Shown here: piece after piece, positions 1 through 7,289 of the stretch
Layout: each line of letters opens with the position of its first letter
Position numbering within the stretch: position 1 is the stretch's first letter
Assembly: GCA_023474385.1 (NCBI GenBank)
Contig: JAMCYB010000008.1
Location: forward strand, 1-16,492
Length of the DNA stretch: 16,492 nt
Direction: 5' to 3'
DNA from: Candidatus Martarchaeota archaeon
GTDB lineage: Archaea; Micrarchaeota; Micrarchaeia; Micrarchaeales; Micrarchaeaceae
The notes under the pieces: generated by a model
Seen by the model: the letters and a program-made list of their open reading frames with translations, nothing else
Told to the model about the DNA's origin: nothing
The model's database searches: none
Made by a program: the position numbers and the translations under genes

Positions 1-135
1 ATAGGTAATATTTTGATGGATACGCCTGCGCGTAGTGTGCCCTTTAGCAGTATGTATTACCTTCATCGGTGGCATACTTGCATGTGCGGTTTGTACCAGC
101 TTGTTATCTGCGTTCAAAGCGTGTGTCGCAATCAT
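1..135 (-). CDS. Partial CDS, last visible gene of the pilus-like operon (N-terminal 45 codons)
   Basis: This frame is open from an ATG at 135 to the left window edge. The ATG overlaps the stop codon of the upstream F-domain gene in an ATGA arrangement, the same 4-nt coupling used between two earlier genes of this operon, and this is the main support. The visible protein begins MIATHALNADNKLV and contains a basic run (TTRRRIH) near residues 34-40, with no hydrophobic segment yet. A position after the ATPase and two platform proteins suggests another component of the filament machine, possibly one whose basic leader precedes a hydrophobic helix beyond the edge. No family can be assigned from 45 residues. 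Confidence 0.55.
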   Translation of the reverse strand, partial: MIATHALNADNKLVQTAHASMPPMKVIHTAKGHTTRRRIHQNITY

Positions 136-1124
136 ATGCCTCCAATGCTTGAGAATATGGTGCCTATCATAGTGCCTACCACAAAGTATATTCCCAATCC
201 TCCAAGCACGAACAGCGGAAGCCATCTAAGGCCCTTTATCGCCGAGCCGCTTGATATCGAGGACATGATCAGGCTTGCAAATCCGGTTATTGCAATTATC
301 GCTATGAGCGAGAAATCGTGGTACTGCGCAGGAGTTATCTTTGGCGGGCTAGGCTTCAGGAACGATATGCCTGTAGTGGGCAGCCCTCCTGGGTTCTGCG
401 TCAGTATGCCCTTCCACACTGTATCAGTAACGAGTATCATCTGGCTTGTGAGGCCGTAAAGCACTGGAGCAGCTATAAGCCCTGCAAAGGCTATGAATAT
501 GCTGTACATAAGCATCTGCCCGGCTATCTCCTTCTGCGCTATCTGCTGCGCCCTCTGGTCCCTCGATATCTGGTCTAGAAGGTCGGCCATTGCGCCTCCG
601 TACTTGAGCGATTCTACCATCATCCTTATGGAGTGCTGCAGCTGCACCGACTTGTACTTGCCCGAAAGCTCAGTCAATGCAGCTTCCATGGTCTCTCCGC
701 TGAAAAGCTTCCTGCTCATGTCCTGCACATCCTCGCTGAAGAACGAAAACTCTGGCTTGGCTGCCAGCAGCATGGCCCTGTCGAGCGCTATCCCGCTCCT
801 CAGGTTTGCCGATGCGAGCTGGAAATAGTCAGGCAGCATCTTCTCCAATCTCGTCTTCCTGCCGTCTATCCTGTACTCTATTACCATGTATATTACTGCT
901 GCGAATACGGCCCAGCTTATCACTCCGGCTGCGACGCCCAGCACTGCATTGAGCTTGATGATTATGGTAAGGGCTGCTGATACCGCTATCATTATTATTA
1001 CGCCGAAGAGTATCATCATCCTGAGCACTCGCTCTATGCTTATCTTCATGCCGGCAAGGTCGAGCTGCCTTGATAGGTATATCACCGCCCTCCTTGATAC
1101 GAGCCTTTCGAATCTTATTGCCAT
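132..1124 (-). CDS. Second secretion F-domain (TadC/TadB-like) inner-membrane platform protein
   Basis: The 330-aa protein is a polytopic member of the type II secretion F-domain family (GspF/TadB/TadC/ArlJ), which forms the membrane platform turned by the secretion ATPase. Predicted membrane segments are near residues 36-56, 61-84, 205-226, 270-292 and 300-325. The cytoplasmic F domain lies around 95-200 and shows the usual DYFQLASANLRSGIAL opening and later SLKYGGAMADLLDQ. The ATG is 4 nt after the stop of the preceding paralogue and has GTGAT four bases upstream, a good Shine-Dalgarno fit. A proline-rich loop (about 240-268) joins the third and fourth helices. Tandem, diverged F-domain genes are typical of Tad and archaeal Epd-type pili, whereas the archaellum has one. 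The exact filament type is not determined. Confidence 0.85.
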   Translation of the reverse strand: MAIRFERLVSRRAVIYLSRQLDLAGMKISIERVLRMMILFGVIIMIAVSAALTIIIKLNAVLGVAAGVISWAVFAAVIYMVIEYRIDGRKTRLEKMLPDYFQLASANLRSGIALDRAMLLAAKPEFSFFSEDVQDMSRKLFSGETMEAALTELSGKYKSVQLQHSIRMMVESLKYGGAMADLLDQISRDQRAQQIAQKEIAGQMLMYSIFIAFAGLIAAPVLYGLTSQMILVTDTVWKGILTQNPGGLPTTGISFLKPSPPKITPAQYHDFSLIAIIAITGFASLIMSSISSGSAIKGLRWLPLFVLGGLGIYFVVGTMIGTIFSSIGGI

Positions 1125-1128
1125 ATAA

Positions 1129-2175
1129 TCACATCGAGAATACCGGCCTCGACCTCTTTATCATCTGCAGGAATATAAGCTGCAGGAATATTATGCCTAC
1201 CAGCGCGGCTTCAAGTATCGTTATGTTAACCGTGAAGATGGATATGAATGTCGTGAGTATGGTAACTACAGCGATGCCCATGCTGGGCAGTATTATTCCG
1301 AAGAGCATGTAGAACATTGCTATCGCGTTGAGCTTCTGCCCGTAACGCCTCATCTCTATGGTCCTCTCCTCCGCAAGCTGGTCTATTATGCTCTGCAGAG
1401 CGCCGACGACATCCGCTCCGGACTTTATGCTTACGCTAGCCTGAAGCATTATCCTCTTGAATGAGTCGCTTTTCGTCTCCTCTATCGTCTGATCAATCGC
1501 ATCGACCAGCGGCGTGCCCAGCTGCACCCTCTGGACTACCTTGGCAAACTCCTTGCTTGCCTCGCCATAGCCCGTGCTCACCGAAGTGAGGGCATTGAAC
1601 AGGGGCATGCCGGACCTTAGCGATATTATCAGGTCCCTCGCTGCGAATATTATGTCCCGCTCTATGGTCTTCGCGTTGCTCTGGCCTTTGTGCTTCGGGA
1701 ACTGGAGGAACGTGTTCAGGCCCACGTAGAACGCCACGACCCCTACTGCAAAGCCGAGCAGTATCGACGCGCCAATAGCTATGCCTATGTGCACCATCAG
1801 TATTATCGTCGTTATACCCAGGACTATCGCGAGCATTATCGAGGCTATGAGCATGCGCTTTACAAAATCATAGAGGCTCTCCTTTATGCCCTGCTGCCTC
1901 AGTGCAGCCTCAAGGCCCTTCTGCTTAGACCCAAGCCTCTCTATGTAGAGCTTCATCTTCGTCGGCTTTACCAGGTCCTTGTCCGATGTCTGCCTCTCTA
2001 CTTCCTTCTTAAGCTGTTCTGAGTATGGGCTGGCTGGCTGTGCGCTTTTCGTCTCCTTCGGTACCTTGCCCTTTTTGGAAAACAGGCCCATCTTTTTTGG
2101 CTTGGGCTGGAGCTCTATCTCCTTTCCGTCTACGGTTATCTTCCTGTTTTCCTTTTTGCCTAGCATTACAATCAT
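1129..2175 (-). CDS. First secretion F-domain (TadB/TadC-like) membrane platform protein
   Basis: The 348-aa protein has a long charged N-terminal tail (residues 1-75, Lys/Gln/Pro-rich, probably cytoplasmic), two membrane helices near 108-127 and 131-152, an F domain about 174-282, and two further helices about 284-308 and 314-338. The F domain shows the family pattern ARDLIISLRSGMPLFNAL and later SIKSGADVVGALQSI. It would form the platform with the downstream paralogue, coupled to the ATPase encoded upstream. Its ATG overlaps the previous gene's TGA as ATGA, indicating translational coupling. There is no Shine-Dalgarno before it, and an internal ATG at 2166 (three codons in) is a possible alternative. 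The charged N-terminal tail is long for the family and could dock a cytoplasmic partner. Confidence 0.85.
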   Translation of the reverse strand: MIVMLGKKENRKITVDGKEIELQPKPKKMGLFSKKGKVPKETKSAQPASPYSEQLKKEVERQTSDKDLVKPTKMKLYIERLGSKQKGLEAALRQQGIKESLYDFVKRMLIASIMLAIVLGITTIILMVHIGIAIGASILLGFAVGVVAFYVGLNTFLQFPKHKGQSNAKTIERDIIFAARDLIISLRSGMPLFNALTSVSTGYGEASKEFAKVVQRVQLGTPLVDAIDQTIEETKSDSFKRIMLQASVSIKSGADVVGALQSIIDQLAEERTIEMRRYGQKLNAIAMFYMLFGIILPSMGIAVVTILTTFISIFTVNITILEAALVGIIFLQLIFLQMIKRSRPVFSM

Positions 2176-2894
2176 TTCTTGCTATTCAGGCTGCTCCTTG
2201 CAGAAGTGAGCAGCGAGATCGCCGTATTCAGCCTGTCGTCCCGAAGCGCCCATAGGGACTGCTCCAGCTGGCTCATCGATATCCTGTTCTTTTTCAGGCG
2301 CCTCTTCTCCTGGTTAGTCACATCAGCCAGCCCATATAGCTCTTCGATTACGACGCCTATATGCTTATCGTCAAAAACGTTTTCCTTCAGTCCCTCCAAT
2401 ATCTTTTCCAGCTCTGATATCTGGTCTGCCATCGATAGGTTCGGGAGCACGAGGTCGCTTTCGTTTATCTTTTTAATGTCAAAGCCCTTTATCCGGGGCG
2501 CATTTATCTCCTTTGTCAGGTCAGCAATCTCAGCACCGGCTGCCGCACTCTTGCCAGCTAGCGGCTGTTCCATCGCAGCCTTCTGCGGTTGGGCTTGGGG
2601 TGCAGCAACCTGGCCCATCTGCGAATATTGTGCCTGCGTAATTCCAGCCACTTCCATGTGCGGTGCAGTCTTTTGCCCCTCTATGCCGCGTATGGGTTTC
2701 CTGGATTCCAGGCTATCAATAAGGTTTATCATATCTATGTAGGTTATGCTGCTCCCCTCCTTTTTCATATTAAATAACGGGGATAGGTCGATCGTTGAGC
2801 GCGGCGATTGCGTAGCTTTACCCTCAAGTTCATTTAAGTATTTTACCAAATCGCCGTACGTGCTTGTTTTTGCTGTTTGCTGTTCTCCTGCCAT
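2172..2894 (-). CDS. Unknown 240-aa soluble protein of the pilus-like operon
   Basis: I do not recognise a family. There is no signal peptide or membrane segment. Residues 1-65 form a small predicted helical region (TYGDLVKYLNELEG; SSITYIDMINLIDSLE). Residues 80-125 are a low-complexity Gln/Ala/Pro linker. Residues 125-238 are a second helical region with regular acidic/leucine heptads (SMADQISELEKILEGL; SQLEQSLWALRDDRL). The start is an ATG with AAGGTG six bases upstream, 12 nt after the ATPase stop, and its own stop overlaps the next start. Lying between motor and platform, it may be a cytoplasmic adaptor, comparable in position but not visibly in sequence to the accessory proteins of archaellum operons. 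That role is inference from context only. Confidence 0.75.
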   Translation of the reverse strand: MAGEQQTAKTSTYGDLVKYLNELEGKATQSPRSTIDLSPLFNMKKEGSSITYIDMINLIDSLESRKPIRGIEGQKTAPHMEVAGITQAQYSQMGQVAAPQAQPQKAAMEQPLAGKSAAAGAEIADLTKEINAPRIKGFDIKKINESDLVLPNLSMADQISELEKILEGLKENVFDDKHIGVVIEELYGLADVTNQEKRRLKKNRISMSQLEQSLWALRDDRLNTAISLLTSARSSLNSKK

Positions 2895-2906
2895 AAATAC
2901 ACCTTG

Positions 2907-4409
2907 CTACTTAAAGAGGTCCGGCGAATACTTCACCTGCTCATTAACTATGTCAAATACCTTTGCCTTATCCCTGTAATACTGCGCGACTACCTTTCCT
3001 GCCGCGTCTACATCAAGAACGTCATTGTCGGCAAGCCACTGCAGTATCTTTGTCTTCTTCGCTATCTCATCATTTATCTCGTTTTTCGTGTATCCCGCAT
3101 AAAGTGACAATGTATCCGAAAGCCTTGTCAAATCGCTTATTTGGGTAAACGTGTCATTCCTCATGTTCCACCTGTAGTGCACGTTTGCATCTCCGCTCCT
3201 AAGAACCTCGGCGAACTCCAGCGTCCTTCTCATGCCTTTCGCCCTGTGCCTGAACTGCGTTACTATGGCCCCCAGTGCGTTTATCAGTATTTTGGGTATG
3301 CCTATGGGCGGATTGGTCATCCTTATTATTGTGTCCTGCGCGTTATCTGCGTGAACTGTACCATACACGGCGTGACCGGTATGTATGGCTTCGAACAACG
3401 TCTCTGCATCCTTTTCAACTCTTATCTCTCCCACCAGAACGATGTCGGGCCTCTGCCTAAGGGAGTTTATCATGAGGTCATAAAGCTCGACCGCGCCCTT
3501 GCCCTCTGGGTTGGGCGGCCGGGTGAGCATCGGGACCCACTGGAAGAAGCTCGGAAGCGTAAGCTCCCTGGTCTCCTCTACCGATATTATCCTTCTTGTT
3601 GAAGGGAAGAATATGCTCATTGCGTTAAGGAAGCTCGTCTTGCCGCTCGCCGTTCCTCCTGATACCAGAAGGCTTATCTCGTTCTCTATGCAGAGCCATA
3701 TCAGCGCTGCAATCGGCGCGTCTATAGTATGGTTCTTTATCAAAGCTGGCATCGTCCAAGGGTTCTTCGCGAACTTCCTTATGGTTATTGTGTTGCCGTT
3801 TTGCGATACCGGATACAATGTTGCATTGACCCTGGAACCATCAAGGAGCTCCGCATCCATGAGCGGCGCAAGGTTGTTTATCTCCCTTCCGACGCCCCTG
3901 CCTATCTGCTCTGCCTGGTTGTATATCGCCTCTTCGCTCTCAGGCTTTATGTTGGTCTTGCACCATCCGAACGTTTTATGGAAGACCCATATGTTTGTGG
4001 TGGAGCCGTTTACGGTTATTTCCTCGAGGCTGTCATCCGCCAACAGTGCCTCAAGGTCGCCTAGGCCAAGCATCATGTTTATTATGTATGAAGTAAGGAT
4101 GCGCTTTGTTGCATCGCCGGTGTTAGGCAGGTACTTGTCTATCAGTATGCTGCTCGCCTCTATGTACTTGTTGTGCACCTCTTCCATGTACTCAGTTTCG
4201 TTGAGCCTGCTAGGATCCAGTGGCACCAACGATATTAGGTCGCCTCGCAGCGACATTATGAGCATCTTCGTAGCCTGGCCTATGCCCGGGAAGGTCACCT
4301 CATATATGGGTGCGAAGTCCTGCGAAGTGTAAATTCGCACATTCACCTCTGTGCCGTGCGCGTCAAGCTTGTAGGTACCAAGAATGTTTATCTGGTCATC
4401 TTCAGCCAT
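2907..4409 (-). CDS. Type II/IV secretion system ATPase (TadA/GspE/ArlI superfamily)
   Basis: This 500-aa protein is the hexameric cytoplasmic motor that powers pilin assembly or export. Motifs in order: Walker A GGTASGKT (251-258), Asp box ISVEETREL (275-283), Walker B with catalytic Glu IVLVGE (323-328), and His box beginning HTGH (343-346) with GTVHAD (350-355). The N-terminal region (about 1-230) includes the family's N2 domain (ITVNGS...IWV; DGSRVNATLYP). The sequence after Walker B (GEIRVEKDAETLFEAIHTGH) has one residue more than the ArlI/bacterial GEVRG.E pattern, matching my memory of an archaeal secretion-ATPase subgroup. It follows the coiled-coil gene after 9 nt and precedes the 240-aa gene by 12 nt. 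No single gene symbol is secure. Confidence 0.95.
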   Translation of the reverse strand: MAEDDQINILGTYKLDAHGTEVNVRIYTSQDFAPIYEVTFPGIGQATKMLIMSLRGDLISLVPLDPSRLNETEYMEEVHNKYIEASSILIDKYLPNTGDATKRILTSYIINMMLGLGDLEALLADDSLEEITVNGSTTNIWVFHKTFGWCKTNIKPESEEAIYNQAEQIGRGVGREINNLAPLMDAELLDGSRVNATLYPVSQNGNTITIRKFAKNPWTMPALIKNHTIDAPIAALIWLCIENEISLLVSGGTASGKTSFLNAMSIFFPSTRRIISVEETRELTLPSFFQWVPMLTRPPNPEGKGAVELYDLMINSLRQRPDIVLVGEIRVEKDAETLFEAIHTGHAVYGTVHADNAQDTIIRMTNPPIGIPKILINALGAIVTQFRHRAKGMRRTLEFAEVLRSGDANVHYRWNMRNDTFTQISDLTRLSDTLSLYAGYTKNEINDEIAKKTKILQWLADNDVLDVDAAGKVVAQYYRDKAKVFDIVNEQVKYSPDLFK

Positions 4410-4418
4410 TCAACTACC

Positions 4419-5780
4419 CTATTTCTTAGAAGGTTTGCCCCCCTGGCGCTTCTTGTTGGGGCTTTGACCCTTGTCCGTCCCGAACCTCTGGAGGTCAGAT
4501 TCGAGAGTGTCTTTCATAGTGACTATATTCTCGTCTATCCCTGTCGAGACCTTGCTTATCTCATCGAGCTTGCTGGCCTTTTCCGCTATGCCCATGCCGC
4601 CCCTGGCCAGCAGCTTTATGCCTTCCTGCATCTTCTGCAGGTTGTCATGTGTCTCGGCCACCTTTGCTTTCATCCCGTCCACGTCCTTCTGTATGCTGAG
4701 CAGCGTATCATATATATTTGCAGCGTCGCCGAAATTGCTTTTCAGGTTCAGTATATCTGCCATTATGCTCTTCGAGCTGCGCTCCAGCAACTCCATATCC
4801 TTAGACACTATGCTGTAGCTCTTGCTGTACTTGTCGCTGAACTCCTTCACCGCCTCGTTGAGTGCCTTCTTCTCCTTGTCCTTCTCTTTCTTGAAGTCGC
4901 TGACCTGCTTGAGCAGGTCCTTTGAAACTTTCAGCTGCTCAGCAAGCCCCTGGTTGTACTCTTTGACTGCCTGCTCCTGCTTCCTCATCTCCTCGTCCAT
5001 CTCCTTGCTGCTATTATCGAGATCCTGCCGCAGCTTCTTGAACTGATTATCAAGGTCGGACCTGAGCGACGCTATGGCCTTCTCCTTTTCTGTGCGAGCT
5101 GCCTTCAGCTTCTCGTCCGTGCTCCCGCTTCCCTTAAGAATCCCCTCGACTTTCGATATGGAGTCGTTGAGCTTCGAACTGAGATCGCCTGAGTCCAGAT
5201 AATCGAGCTTCTTTAGCATGTCAGAGACCTTGTTGTTTATGCCTTCATACGTCTTCTCGAGGTTGGCCTTCATCTCGCTGACTATGCTATTCTCCTTCTC
5301 GACCTGCTCATACACTTTATTTATCTCGTTCAGCCTGCTCTGCAGCTCCGGCATCTTTTCCGAATAAATCTTGTTGGCGCTCAGCGCCGTCGCCCTCAGG
5401 TTGTCGAGCATCTCGGAAAGCTTCTGCAACTCGAGCAGCTTTGCCTCCGCATCTGTGGACAGCGACGATTGCTGCACCTCCATCTTGGCATTCATCGCCT
5501 TCGCATCGCCCTTCTGGCCTGCGGGCTCGACGAACATCTTCCCTACTTCATACTTGACCGTTATCAATCCGCTCTTCTCCAATACCTTTGCCCAGTTCTC
5601 CACTATGCTGGGCGCAACCCCGAGCTGGCTGGCTACGCTATTGATATCCATCCTGCCTTTTGCATTTACCAAGTCCAAAAGGCTGTCTATGCTAGTCCTG
5701 GTCTGGCCGTCCGCTATAGAAACACCTAGTCTATAATCTACATTAAACTTTAAATAGTATCTGTTATCATAAGTCACCAA
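4419..5780 (-). CDS. Winged-helix / long coiled-coil protein, first gene of the pilus-like operon
   Basis: This is an approximately 453-aa soluble protein of no family I can name. Residues about 30-88 look like a winged helix-turn-helix (SVASQLGVAPSIVENWAKVLEKSGLITV). Residues about 113-430 are almost uninterrupted charged heptads, predicted to be a long coiled coil, and the tail (435-453) is Lys/Arg-rich. There is no signal peptide or membrane segment. An in-frame TGA sits six bases upstream of TTG 5780, so the start must be TTG 5780 or the adjacent GTG 5777; GTG is slightly preferred. As first gene of the operon it could be a DNA-binding regulator, or a cytoplasmic scaffold that reuses a winged-helix fold for protein contacts. 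Neither is shown by the sequence. Confidence 0.85.
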   Translation of the reverse strand: MVTYDNRYYLKFNVDYRLGVSIADGQTRTSIDSLLDLVNAKGRMDINSVASQLGVAPSIVENWAKVLEKSGLITVKYEVGKMFVEPAGQKGDAKAMNAKMEVQQSSLSTDAEAKLLELQKLSEMLDNLRATALSANKIYSEKMPELQSRLNEINKVYEQVEKENSIVSEMKANLEKTYEGINNKVSDMLKKLDYLDSGDLSSKLNDSISKVEGILKGSGSTDEKLKAARTEKEKAIASLRSDLDNQFKKLRQDLDNSSKEMDEEMRKQEQAVKEYNQGLAEQLKVSKDLLKQVSDFKKEKDKEKKALNEAVKEFSDKYSKSYSIVSKDMELLERSSKSIMADILNLKSNFGDAANIYDTLLSIQKDVDGMKAKVAETHDNLQKMQEGIKLLARGGMGIAEKASKLDEISKVSTGIDENIVTMKDTLESDLQRFGTDKGQSPNKKRQGGKPSKK

Positions 5781-5926
5781 ATATCATATCAGTGGCATGC
5801 CTGCAGTGGCAAACTTTATCATGGTAAATTATATCCTCTGATAGCTTTAAATACTATTGGTTTAAAAGTAAAATAGTTTATTAATAAACCATAATTTCCG
5901 AAGTCAAATCACACAAGGGAGATCAG
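5781..5926. promoter_or_regulatory. Divergent promoter region between pilus-like operon and PadR/ABC operon
   Basis: This is 146 AT-rich bases between divergent genes. For the plus strand, CTTTAAATAC (5845-5854) is a good archaeal TATA element predicting transcription start near 5876; TTTATTAATA (5877-5886) is an alternative, predicting a start near 5908. GGGAG at 5918-5922 is the likely ribosome site for the regulator gene. For the minus strand, GATAAAG (complement of 5814-5820) would give a very short leader for the coiled-coil gene, and TTTAAAG around 5845-5851 would give a longer one. Start sites are estimated from the usual 26-27 bp TATA spacing. Confidence 0.6.
5876..5889. promoter_or_regulatory. 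Perfect 14-bp palindrome, candidate operator
   Basis: GTTTATTAATAAAC is fully self-complementary. It lies within or at the start of transcription predicted from the TATA element at 5845-5854, upstream of a PadR-like dimeric winged-helix gene. A related outer pair, GGTTTA (5859-5864) and TAAACC (5885-5890), also faces inward. Position and symmetry suit autoregulation by the encoded PadR protein. AT-rich promoters produce short palindromes by chance, so confidence is moderate to low. Confidence 0.4.
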
Positions 5927-6289
5927 ATGGCAGTAAAGGGATCCATGAAGACAAAGAGCAGCTACATGACCAAGGACATGTATACTACGATAGTAAAGAT
6001 AATAATACTTGCAAACATCAAGGTGCGCAAAACCTATTCGTACAGGCTCATCAACGAAGTGTACACGAAATTCTCCGCATTGCCGATCCCTCGGGAGGCA
6101 TTGAAGAACGATGTATATAATATTACGAAGTCGTTCATGCGCGCCGGCTACATCAAAGTCAAGACGGTGAAGGAGGGGTCTAGGATAAAGAAGTATTATA
6201 CAATAACACCAAAGGGCGTGGAGGCGCTCAAGGAAACCAAGCGCGTACTCAAGAACGCCGTTGGAGAAATAATAAAGATCATGCCGTGA
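5927..6289 (+). CDS. PadR-like winged-helix transcriptional regulator
   Basis: The 120-aa protein fits a small PadR-type repressor: a basic N-terminus, a winged-helix core, a wing with SRIKKYYTITPKGVEAL (near 84-100), and a C-terminal helix that would mediate dimerisation. PadR proteins typically repress nearby multidrug ABC exporters and release DNA on binding a small hydrophobic ligand. Here the gene is immediately followed, after 6 nt, by an ABC ATPase and permease. The ATG is supported by GGGAG four bases upstream and by the start of sequence similarity close behind it. It probably represses its own operon through the palindrome overlapping the promoter. The N-terminal basic stretch before the fold (about 15 residues) is slightly long. 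Confidence 0.8.
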   Translation: MAVKGSMKTKSSYMTKDMYTTIVKIIILANIKVRKTYSYRLINEVYTKFSALPIPREALKNDVYNITKSFMRAGYIKVKTVKEGSRIKKYYTITPKGVEALKETKRVLKNAVGEIIKIMP

Positions 6290-6295
6290 TGATAC

Positions 6296-7285
6296 ATGAA
6301 GGGCATAATAGAGATAGAGGACCTAGTGAGGAAATTCGGCGATTTTACTGCCGTTGATAAGGTCAGCATCAGCATAGAAAAGGGCCAGATATTTGGCATA
6401 CTCGGGCCCAACGGAGCAGGCAAGACCACTACGATAAACATGATACTCGGGCTATTGGAGCCCACTTCAGGGTCGATAACAGTCAACGGCCTAGACGTAT
6501 CGAGGCATACCAATGAGGTAAAGCAGATGACTGGCCTGATGACGCAGGAAACAATAGTTGATTCTGAGCTGACGGCAGCTCAGAATCTGGAAATAGCTGC
6601 CAGGCTGTACCACCTATCCACAGCCGAGAGGAGGTCTGCAGTCAAAGAAGCGCTAAAAGAGGCAGAGCTTACTGATTTCGCGAACGCAAAAGCAGGCTCA
6701 TTATCTGGAGGCATGAAAAGGCGGCTGTACTTGGTCAAAACCATGATACAGAGGCCGGACATACTGATACTGGACGAGCCGACTACCGGCTTAGATGTTC
6801 AGAACAGGGTGCAGATGTGGGGCCACATAAGAGCTCTCCAGCAGCGCGGCATAACAATAGTGCTGACCACACAATACCTCGAAGAAGCTGACCAGCTGTG
6901 CAACAGGATAGCTGTAATCGACCATGGCAAGGTGGTCGCTACGGGCACACCAACAGAGCTGAAGAGGCTCGTTTCTAGCGGTAGGGTTATGGAAGTCATA
7001 ACAACATCGGAGGAGGCGCAGAAGGCGGCCGATTTTCTCAGGAGGAAGTTTAAGCTCGATATCAAGGTCCTAGGGGAGAAACTGGAATGCTTCCTAGAGA
7101 AGGATCCGGTGGACACTTTCGGCAAGGTGCTTGACAGCCTCGTGAAGGCGAAGATGCCAATAATATCGATAAGCATGCACCTTCCTACCATGGACGACGT
7201 ATTCATAAAGCTCACTGGCTCATCCATGCGCGACTCGGTAGGCGAGCAGGTGTCCGACCGCTCAAATATAATGCTAAAAAGATGA
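6296..7285 (+). CDS. ABC transporter ATP-binding protein, DrrA (drug/antibiotic exporter) type
   Basis: This 329-aa protein is the nucleotide-binding subunit of an ABC-2 exporter. Motifs: Walker A GPNGAGKT (37-44), Q-loop MTQE (Gln84), signature LSGGM (136-140), Walker B ILILDE (156-161), D-loop GLD (165-167). The switch position reads TTQYLEEAD, with Gln193 replacing the usual His; this substitution is characteristic of DrrA-type ATPases. The C-terminal extension (about 225-310) ends with LPTMDDVFIKLTG, another DrrA-family mark. GTGAT lies five bases before the ATG, almost touching the PadR stop. The permease starts 4 nt after the stop. The substrate cannot be read from sequence. Confidence 0.93.
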   Translation: MKGIIEIEDLVRKFGDFTAVDKVSISIEKGQIFGILGPNGAGKTTTINMILGLLEPTSGSITVNGLDVSRHTNEVKQMTGLMTQETIVDSELTAAQNLEIAARLYHLSTAERRSAVKEALKEAELTDFANAKAGSLSGGMKRRLYLVKTMIQRPDILILDEPTTGLDVQNRVQMWGHIRALQQRGITIVLTTQYLEEADQLCNRIAVIDHGKVVATGTPTELKRLVSSGRVMEVITTSEEAQKAADFLRRKFKLDIKVLGEKLECFLEKDPVDTFGKVLDSLVKAKMPIISISMHLPTMDDVFIKLTGSSMRDSVGEQVSDRSNIMLKR

Positions 7286-7289
7286 ATAG

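Noticed and set aside
13..459. Plus-strand open frame of 148 codons at the left edge
   Set aside because: It is antisense to the F-domain gene and the coupled partial gene; composition is Pro/Met-rich and shadow-like.
3499..4332. Long plus-strand open frame of 277 codons
   Set aside because: It lies entirely antisense to the secretion ATPase, whose motifs are unambiguous, and its translation shows no family features and has no ribosome site.
6286..6292. GTGATGA resembling a C/D-box sRNA C box
   Set aside because: No suitable D box follows at the expected distance, and GTGAT is explained as the ribosome site of the ABC ATPase gene.
6872..6874. Gln at the ABC ATPase switch position as a sign of an inactive enzyme
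   Set aside because: TTQYLEEAD is normal for DrrA-type ATPases, and all other catalytic motifs are intact.
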